Shown here: in pieces, positions 58,667 through 64,000 of the stretch | Layout: each line of letters begins with the position of its first letter | Position numbering within the stretch: the stretch's first letter is position 1 | NCBI RefSeq assembly: GCF_025460805.1 | Contig: NZ_JAMXFJ010000014.1 | Span: 62,001 to 126,000, forward strand | Direction of reading: 5' to 3' | Source of the DNA: Microvirga sesbaniae | Lineage (GTDB): Bacteria; Pseudomonadota; Alphaproteobacteria; Rhizobiales; Beijerinckiaceae | DNA: 64,000 nucleotides | Position numbers and translations under genes: made by a program | Notes under the pieces: model-generated | The model's input: only the letters and a program-made list of their open reading frames with translations | Told to the model about the DNA's origin: nothing | Database searches by the model: none

Positions 58667-58763
58667 TCCTAAGGCCCTGCCCTCGAGGCGGTTTTGTCGT
58701 CTTGCCTTGATCCGGCCAAGCGATCATCGGATTGCTGAAATCCCCGCAAAAGGACTTCGGCCC

Positions 58764-58976
58764 GTGACAGATCAAACGAACCCACCGCTTCGGAATGATG
58801 AGGGCCTTCCCATGGAAAAGCTTTCCCGCGCTCAACTTGAGTCCATCGCCCGCTGGATTGGCGCTGTCACCTCCCACCCGGACGCGACGGCCGAGCAGCT
58901 TGAAGCCGTGTACGAGTACGTGAGCACCGCCCGGCTCAAGGATATTGCCGAGACTGCCAAGGCGCTCGGCTACTGA
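58764..58976 (+). CDS. Hypothetical protein, 70 aa
   Basis: Leader AATCCCC at 58739-58745 and AAAAGGA fix a GTG start at 58764, rather than the ATG at 58812. C-terminal helical part LSRAQLESIARWIGAVTSHP. Not recognised. Marks the return of the leader-bearing array after the metabolic block. Confidence 0.6.
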   Translation: MTDQTNPPLRNDEGLPMEKLSRAQLESIARWIGAVTSHPDATAEQLEAVYEYVSTARLKDIAETAKALGY

Positions 58977-59056
58977 GAACAGGGCCCCAACGGTAACCTC
59001 TTTCGAGGGCCGTCCGCGAAGGAAGATGATTTTAAATCCCCGGAAGGAAAAAGATC

Positions 59057-59764
59057 ATGGACGCAGTTGGCATCATTTTCACCGTCGTCGAGACCCATCG
59101 CCTGGCTTCGATTGCTGAGGTCGGTCTGAAGAGCCAGCTCTTCCGCTTGGACAATGAGGAACTGATCGACGGCTTCGTGTTCGGCCGCGATCTCAACGCC
59201 ATCCGCGTCTCGGACCTCGTCAACGCCGAGAATGCCCCATTCACGATCATTGGCTTCAACGCCGATTCGATCTCCGAGATCGTCGACATCATGTCGCTGA
59301 CTGGCGGTGTCGAGCACCACGGTATCAGGGAGATGGCCTACTCGACCGAGCCGTTCACCATCCCGGCCTCCGAGCTCGAGTATCTCGACGTGGCGGGTGA
59401 CTGCTGGATGCAGGTTGAAGGCTACAAGGCCCCGCCGGCGCATTTCGAGATGCTGACGGTATCTGCCAACGAGAACGGTGTCGAAGCGGAACTCGTTGGG
59501 GACACCGAGGTCCTCGGTTCGGATCTCCCGGCGGCCACTGAGGCGCCGGCTGCGTCGACGGTCGCGGAAAGCGCTCCCGAGAAGAAGAAGTACGATCGGC
59601 CGTATCTGCCGCCGAAGGAGTATTTCAAGATGCTGCGCGAAACCGGCCAGTATGTCCCCCGCTCTAAGAAGGCCGATAAAAAGCCTTCCAAGCGCGTGCG
59701 GTCCGAGGCCGAGCTTCGCGCCATCGGCGGCTTCTACGCTCGCCAGCGCCAGCAAGCCGCCTAA
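59057..59764 (+). CDS. Hypothetical protein, 235 aa
   Basis: Leader AATCCCC at 59035-59041. N-terminal ~145 residues are a mixed alpha/beta domain; an Ala/Pro-rich linker follows (PAATEAPAAST), then a basic C-terminal tail with KKADKKPSKRVRSEAELRAI that may bind nucleic acid. Not recognised. Confidence 0.62.
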   Translation: MDAVGIIFTVVETHRLASIAEVGLKSQLFRLDNEELIDGFVFGRDLNAIRVSDLVNAENAPFTIIGFNADSISEIVDIMSLTGGVEHHGIREMAYSTEPFTIPASELEYLDVAGDCWMQVEGYKAPPAHFEMLTVSANENGVEAELVGDTEVLGSDLPAATEAPAASTVAESAPEKKKYDRPYLPPKEYFKMLRETGQYVPRSKKADKKPSKRVRSEAELRAIGGFYARQRQQAA

Positions 59765-59773
59765 GATCGCTCC

Positions 59774-60130
59774 ATGTCCGATCTCCATCAGGGAGCCGAC
59801 GGCGCCATCGCCGTCGGCCAGCGGGTTCGCTATGTCGGTCACCCAGAGATGACCACCTGGAACAAGCCCTGCATCGGCGTTACGGGACGGCTCACTCTAG
59901 AGCACGTGTTCCAGTCCAAATACACTGAGACCGAGCAAACCCTTTGGGTTTTTGAGCCGGAACTGCCAGGCAAGTGCCTGCCGCCGTGGATGTATGTCCG
60001 GTCTCGCGATATTCGGCCTATCGCAGAGGACGTTCCGTCTCAGGGGGAGGCCTCCCTTTCAGGGGACTGTTCGTATGAGGCCATGCTGCGGAAGGCCGGT
60101 ATTGCCAACGCGGATTGCTCCCGGCCCTGA
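59774..60130 (+). CDS. Hypothetical protein, 118 aa
   Basis: Nine bases after the previous stop; ATG preceded by only weak purines. Beta-rich N-terminus (VGQRVRYVGHPEM), several cysteines. Not recognised. Confidence 0.56.
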   Translation: MSDLHQGADGAIAVGQRVRYVGHPEMTTWNKPCIGVTGRLTLEHVFQSKYTETEQTLWVFEPELPGKCLPPWMYVRSRDIRPIAEDVPSQGEASLSGDCSYEAMLRKAGIANADCSRP

Positions 60131-60145
60131 GGCCGAGAGCAAATT

Positions 60146-60223
60146 TCACTTCTTGAGCGCAAGGATCAGTGCGGCGATAGCCGAAATAATCTGCGCGACG
60201 TCGATCACTACGGTCACTTCCAT
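60146..60223 (-). CDS. 25-aa hydrophobic micro-protein (possible)
   Basis: Minus-strand ATG at 60221-60223 opens MEVTVVIDVAQIISAIAALI plus LALKK, one membrane-spanning helix with a basic end. The Shine-Dalgarno (GGAAAATTCC) is weak. Similar in kind to the 27-aa and 41-aa peptides at 27297 and 12404. Could be chance. Confidence 0.35.
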   Translation of the reverse strand: MEVTVVIDVAQIISAIAALILALKK

Positions 60224-60549
60224 TGGAATTTTCCATGAAATGACCCATGGCCACAGGTCGCAAAACCTAGGGCAGAGCTAGCTCCGGTTTGAGAACGTCG
60301 CGGCTTTGAAGCTCTTACAGCTTCCCATCCGGCCGGTACGGGCGCACAGGAACGTTTCTCTTCCATTCCTGAGGTATGTCTCACGCTCATTCAGCGTGCC
60401 TGACCAGCACCAACATAAGTGCCCGTCCTTATGATTCAATAGATTTCCAACTTCTCAGTTCCTTCGAAATTGTGGACGGATGTCCTATCGCTTTCCTGCC
60501 GGAAGGATCGAACTCGATTTGGTCCAAATCCCCGAATGAGGATTGAGCG
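60224..60549. other. Intergenic stretch, no gene seen
   Basis: About 325 bp before the zinc-finger gene. Apart from the leader AATCCCC at 60527-60533 near its end I see no structure that stands out. Confidence 0.5.
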
Positions 60550-60966
60550 ATGGCAAAGGCGGCACCCCACGAATGCACCCGTTGCGGCGGCACGGGCATG
60601 ACCACCCACATCCGGGTCCATTATGGTATCCCCGGCCTCTGCTTCGCCTGCGACGGTGACGGCAAGCGCGAAACCCAGGTGAAGAACATTGAGGCTGCCA
60701 AGCGGGCAAAACAGGTTCGGGCGCTTGCCGAAAGGGCCAATGCCGAAATCCGCGCCCTTGCGGAGGAGAACGGGGGCCAGAACCTCCTCCTTCCCTATGA
60801 GAAGCGCCGAGCCTTCGCATTCTCCGAGGTCTTCTCGACCGCGCAGTACGCCGAGAAGTTCAACATGAAGCCCAGAGAGGCCTTCATCGAGCTTGCCCGG
60901 TCCTGGCCGCATTATCGGATCTGGACCGACGAACAGGGGCAGCCGAAGGGTTGGTGGTACGCTTGA
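60550..60966 (+). CDS. DnaJ-type zinc-finger protein
   Basis: 138 aa; leader AATCCCC at 60527-60533. Two CxxCxGxG motifs, CTRCGGTG (9-16) and CFACDGDG (31-38), make one DnaJ-like zinc finger; no J domain. A helical charged region follows and then a C-terminal Trp-rich end. May bind unfolded protein or nucleic acid. Terminator follows. Confidence 0.75.
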   Translation: MAKAAPHECTRCGGTGMTTHIRVHYGIPGLCFACDGDGKRETQVKNIEAAKRAKQVRALAERANAEIRALAEENGGQNLLLPYEKRRAFAFSEVFSTAQYAEKFNMKPREAFIELARSWPHYRIWTDEQGQPKGWWYA

Positions 60967-61000
60967 GGGGTGCCGCCAGAAAGACGATGCCCAATAAATA

Positions 61001-61032
61001 AAGCCTGCCGATGTCAGTCGGCAGGCTTTTTT
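61001..61032 (+). terminator. Rho-independent terminator
   Basis: AAGCCTGCCGA/TCGGCAGGCTT, loop TGTCAG, T-run. Confidence 0.9.
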
Positions 61033-61074
61033 CATGCTTGGTTTTTCAAACCCAAGTGTCGGTAGGCTGAGTCC

Positions 61075-62211
61075 TTAAAGGACGTAGAAGTCCTTCACGT
61101 TTACAGCAGCCTTATTGGTGAGGGTTGCGAAGTGAACCGATGCGGCACTGCCGGTGCCATCCGCGTCGTAGAACAGCTTGCCCGTATCCTTCTCATAAAT
61201 GATCCGGTCTGACCGATCTTGTGCCTGACCCGTCATATTTGAGCGGAACGCTGCGGCCTTCAGTGCACCATCCGCGCCAATTTTCGTGAAAACCGCATTA
61301 TCAAGCCAGATGGTGTCATCGGCGGCGCGGAAGTCCGTGATCTTGTCATTGTTCGTCGAGCGATTTGGCCGCACGTCAAAGACGAAGTTGTCCCTGCCGC
61401 TTCCGCCGGACAGAACGTCATTGCCAGCGCCACCATAAAGGTAATCGTCCCCGCCGAGGCCCTTGATGGTGTCATTGCCACCAAGGCCTTTGAGCCGGTT
61501 GTCGCCTGAGTCGCCTATCAGCGTGTTATTGCGGCTGGTCCCAACAATCGGGATCAGGCTTCTAACACTATACGTTCCATCGTCGAAGGAGACGTACTCA
61601 ACATCGAAGAGGTGGTTGATGTTGAAGTCTTCAACCATGTCCGTGGCTCTGATGGAACCGCTGACAATGTCCTGCTCGAATACCCACTCGCTACTGGATC
61701 CATCGAAAGCCGCGGTGTCGATGCCAGCACCGCCATAGAGAGCATCGAGGCCAAGTCCAGGAATGAGCGTGTCGTTGCCGTCGTCACCAAACAAGTAGTC
61801 GTACCCACGACCACCTACGAGGATGTCATCGCCCCAACCGCCTTTGATCTGGTTACCGTAGTCGTTTCCTACGAACCGGTCATTGCCTTGGTTGAACCTC
61901 ACATACCATTCTGGTGCATTGAGGTCGGCAACAGTGGTCTGAATGTTCAAGTCACCAAGGGTCTGAACAAGCGTGCTCCCATCATAGTAGAACACATCTT
62001 CGACAACCACGTAGTCGTAGCCGTCATAGTAGTAGTTCACCGTGACGTTGTCATATTGTTCAAATCCATAGGCATTGAACGTGATCGAGTTATAGCCTGG
62101 GTTGAGAACACCGCTAGGGTTGGGCGAGGGTATATAGCCCCATCCGTCTGCAGTGAAATCCCACATGTCGATGCCGGAGCCCCAGTAATTCGAGAGTTCA
62201 ATAGTCGCCAT
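61075..62211 (-). CDS. RTX/hemolysin-type calcium-binding secreted protein
   Basis: 378 aa from the ATG at 62209-62211 behind GAGGTGG; an upstream TTG at 62274 is in frame but less likely. N-terminal ~150 residues are Tyr/Asp-rich beta structure. Glycine-rich nonapeptide repeats follow (GNDTIKGLGGDDYLYGGAG and neighbours), the calcium-binding RTX roll, and a C-terminus ending in VKDFYVL, fitting a type I secretion signal. No cysteines. No type I secretion genes in the window. Confidence 0.85.
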   Translation of the reverse strand: MATIELSNYWGSGIDMWDFTADGWGYIPSPNPSGVLNPGYNSITFNAYGFEQYDNVTVNYYYDGYDYVVVEDVFYYDGSTLVQTLGDLNIQTTVADLNAPEWYVRFNQGNDRFVGNDYGNQIKGGWGDDILVGGRGYDYLFGDDGNDTLIPGLGLDALYGGAGIDTAAFDGSSSEWVFEQDIVSGSIRATDMVEDFNINHLFDVEYVSFDDGTYSVRSLIPIVGTSRNNTLIGDSGDNRLKGLGGNDTIKGLGGDDYLYGGAGNDVLSGGSGRDNFVFDVRPNRSTNNDKITDFRAADDTIWLDNAVFTKIGADGALKAAAFRSNMTGQAQDRSDRIIYEKDTGKLFYDADGTGSAASVHFATLTNKAAVNVKDFYVL

Positions 62212-62368
62212 AACCACCTCGGGAGAATTCGTCGGGCGACCATAGCCGAGGAGGTATTGCCGGTTAGTAACCACCCTGCTCGGCCCTATTCGGCCATTCG
62301 TCCAGGAGGGTCTGGCTAATTTCTTCCAGAACTGGGGAATAGCTCAAGATCAAAATCCCCGGAGAATT

Positions 62369-62710
62369 ATGATGGCAGCAGCGACCCCCGCAATCGAAAT
62401 GGGCATGTTCCGGCAATTCTCGTTTCTGAGTTTCCATACGGCGCTGGACGCTTTCACGGCTGTTACCAAGGCCGATCCAACCGGGATCATCCCGATCAGC
62501 CATGACGTGACTAACAACCTGGTTCAGGTGTCCGAAGTGGACGGGAACACCGTGCAAGAGATGCTCCGGGCTGCCGGCGTCAATGTCGAGGGCGAGACCG
62601 TCACCCTCCCCCTTCAGGAGGTTTGGGCCGCCGATTCCTGTGAGGCTCTCGTGGACGGCTCCGAAGACTATGCCGACGAGGACCGCTGCCTCTTCAGGCT
62701 CGCGGCCTGA
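62369..62710 (+). CDS. Hypothetical protein, 113 aa
   Basis: Leader AATCCCC at 62354-62360 with GGAGAA as Shine-Dalgarno, the shortest leader-to-start distance (15 nt). Alpha/beta, acidic C-terminus. Not recognised. Confidence 0.6.
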   Translation: MMAAATPAIEMGMFRQFSFLSFHTALDAFTAVTKADPTGIIPISHDVTNNLVQVSEVDGNTVQEMLRAAGVNVEGETVTLPLQEVWAADSCEALVDGSEDYADEDRCLFRLAA

Positions 62711-62796
62711 CTGGCGACACCCACTATGCCGATGACCTTTCCCGGCTTGGGATCATCGGAAAACCCGAGATGAAATCCCCAGAAAGGAAGAGGTCC

Positions 62797-63198
62797 ATGC
62801 CCGAGCTCCGCTACCACATCGTTCCGCAGGGCCTGATGATGTCGGTCAACGGTGAGCCGACCTATTGGCTCGATCGCAAGGCTTCCTTCGGCATCCTCTG
62901 GGAACACATCGACGACACCCAGGTCGAAATCCTCCGGCACGGACGGGTCGAGATGGTTATGGAGCGCGAGGCCTCGTTCAAGGCTTTCTATGGCGAGATC
63001 GGCGGGGCGACACCGCGCACGAGCCGCTCTTTCGTGGTTGTCGAGCAACTCGATCACAGCACGATTGACACTCTCAACCGTGTTCTGACCGGCGAAGAGA
63101 AGCCCAATGCCGCAGTCACGGCCATGCAGAGGTTGTCTCGAGAGGCCCTGCTGCGGGTCATGCCCGCCCACAAGCGCTACATGCTCGAAGCAGCCTGA
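62797..63198 (+). CDS. Hypothetical protein, 133 aa
   Basis: Leader AATCCCC at 62774-62780; ATG at 62797 (an in-frame ATG at 62770 lies inside the leader). Alpha/beta with basic C-terminal helix (LSREALLRVMPAHKRYMLEAA). Not recognised. Confidence 0.6.
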   Translation: MPELRYHIVPQGLMMSVNGEPTYWLDRKASFGILWEHIDDTQVEILRHGRVEMVMEREASFKAFYGEIGGATPRTSRSFVVVEQLDHSTIDTLNRVLTGEEKPNAAVTAMQRLSREALLRVMPAHKRYMLEAA

Positions 63199-63210
63199 GG
63201 GAGGGCCATC

Positions 63211-63402
63211 ATGCACCCTCGCCTCTATCGCCCTCGCCAAGTCGTGGTCCTGCGGCTTCACCGGGAGACCATCGCCTCACGAATGGCTGCAGCCTTCGTG
63301 TCTCTGCGCGATGAGCCAAGCGGACCTCGCGAAACCTTCCTCCGCCTCCGGGCCGAGGAAGCCCGTCACGCCATCCGGCATCCGGGCCGCAGACACCGCT
63401 GA
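63211..63402 (+). CDS. Hypothetical very basic protein, 63 aa
   Basis: ATG behind GGAGGGCC, 12 nt after the previous gene. Arg/His-rich throughout, so nucleic-acid binding is plausible. Not recognised. Confidence 0.55.
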   Translation: MHPRLYRPRQVVVLRLHRETIASRMAAAFVSLRDEPSGPRETFLRLRAEEARHAIRHPGRRHR

Positions 63403-63473
63403 CCCACGGGAATTTTCTGTCCTTCTGAGATGGGCAGACACCCTGAGATGAAAATCCCCGAAAGGACACGGCC

Positions 63474-63887
63474 ATGGCGTTCGATTTCTCGAAGATCAAG
63501 GTTCTCACGCCGGAGGAGCGCGCAGCACGGGAGGAGGCCGAGCTTCAGGCCCAGATCGCCGAGGATGCCAAGAAGCGGCAGGAACTCTCCAAGCACACGA
63601 TCACCGTGACCCTGAGTGAGTGCCCGATGCACCGGTTCACGACATCGGGGGACAAGATCGTCGCCTTCCACGGCGCCGATGAGCGCAGCCGCGGCTTTAG
63701 CGGGACCTACTTCGTCCCATACTTCCGCGAGCGATCCGAGATCGACGCGATGCTCGCCCCAATGGATCAGGGCACGACCGTCGTGGTGCGCGGCTACTGG
63801 AAGAAGCGCACCTGGCGCAACCAGCAGAACCAGGAGGTCGCGTCCTGGGAATTCCAGATCCAATTCGTCGAGCCCAAGCAGGGCTAA
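63474..63887 (+). CDS. OB-fold (SSB-like) protein, sixth member
   Basis: 137 aa; leader AATCCCC at 63453-63459. A helical charged N-terminus (LTPEERAAREEAELQAQIAE) precedes strands ending GTTVVVRGYWKKRTW and SWEFQIQFVEP, the closing strands of an SSB-type OB fold. Only distantly similar to paralogues A-D. Inferred ssDNA/RNA binding. Confidence 0.6.
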   Translation: MAFDFSKIKVLTPEERAAREEAELQAQIAEDAKKRQELSKHTITVTLSECPMHRFTTSGDKIVAFHGADERSRGFSGTYFVPYFRERSEIDAMLAPMDQGTTVVVRGYWKKRTWRNQQNQEVASWEFQIQFVEPKQG

Positions 63888-63918
63888 TTCGTCATTCCGA
63901 ACCGCAGGAGATTTCGCC

Positions 63919-64000
63919 ATGGTTGAAGCCAAGATCGTATCCGCCCGCATCACTCCGATCTCCCGAGACCGCTTCGGCCCGCTGCCGGAGGTCTTCGCCA
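63919..64000 (+). CDS. Partial gene at right edge
   Basis: ATG behind GCAGGAGATTTCGCC, open for 27 codons to the window end (MVEAKIVSARITPISRDRF...). Cut off by the window; no assignment possible. Confidence 0.5.
   Translation, partial: MVEAKIVSARITPISRDRFGPLPEVFA

Noticed and set aside
61612..62319. Plus-strand open frame opposite the RTX gene
   Set aside because: Antisense of glycine/aspartate repeats produces long open frames by composition; no leader or Shine-Dalgarno.

Overview
The window looks like an accessory-rich stretch of an alphaproteobacterial replicon, most likely Hyphomicrobiales and Methylobacteriaceae-like (Microvirga/Methylobacterium type). The support is moderate to high GC, an alphaproteobacterial RecA with a GAAC-N7-GAAC LexA box, a MucR/Ros-family regulator, and DUF3572 and DUF4424 family proteins. 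Chromosome and chromid/large plasmid cannot be told apart. There is no replication, transfer, integrase or transposase gene, and no rRNA, tRNA or CRISPR array was seen.

Layout. 1-9600 is fairly ordinary: a metallophosphoesterase, a coupled GGDEF-EAL/GGDEF pair (c-di-GMP), recA and dinB behind SOS boxes, an ADYC-domain secreted protein, a winged-helix-like protein and a thermonuclease-like protein, then mucR to 10071. From about 10.6 kb to 55.4 kb lies a long, almost uniformly + strand array of short genes. Most are unknown. The recognisable ones handle nucleic acids or ADP-ribose (RNase HI, a beta-class DNA methyltransferase, a GIY-YIG nuclease, a macro domain, a DEDDh exonuclease, a HAD protein, an ATP-grasp protein), resemble toxin-antitoxin or defence parts (a VbhA-like antitoxin, a Panacea protein, an FRG-domain pair, two degenerate ImmA/IrrE proteins), or are regulators (a plasmid-type Hfq paralogue, a free-standing sigma-70 region 1.1, EAL and PilZ proteins). 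Six small OB-fold/SSB-like proteins are scattered through it. 55.4-58.5 kb is a minus-strand metabolic block: a broken FAD monooxygenase, a cupin and a branched-chain amino-acid-type binding protein. 58.7-64 kb returns to the short-gene array, interrupted by an RTX-type secreted protein.

The most unusual signal is non-coding. A short leader, AATCCCC followed by a purine-rich Shine-Dalgarno, precedes at least 21 genes, starting 15-27 nt before the start codon and always on the gene's own strand (one minus-strand gene has it in mirror orientation). The ordinary genes (recA, dinB, GGDEF pair, binding protein) lack it. In a gene-free kilobase (25.56-26.54 kb) two tandem copies of a ~350-nt element begin with the same leader and then carry a strong SD, a two-codon minigene and a long structured segment whose stems show compensatory changes between the copies. 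A second paired element with three conserved hairpins sits at 20.44 and 21.16 kb. With the Hfq-like protein encoded nearby, the simplest inference is an element-specific post-transcriptional regulon; this is a hypothesis from sequence only.
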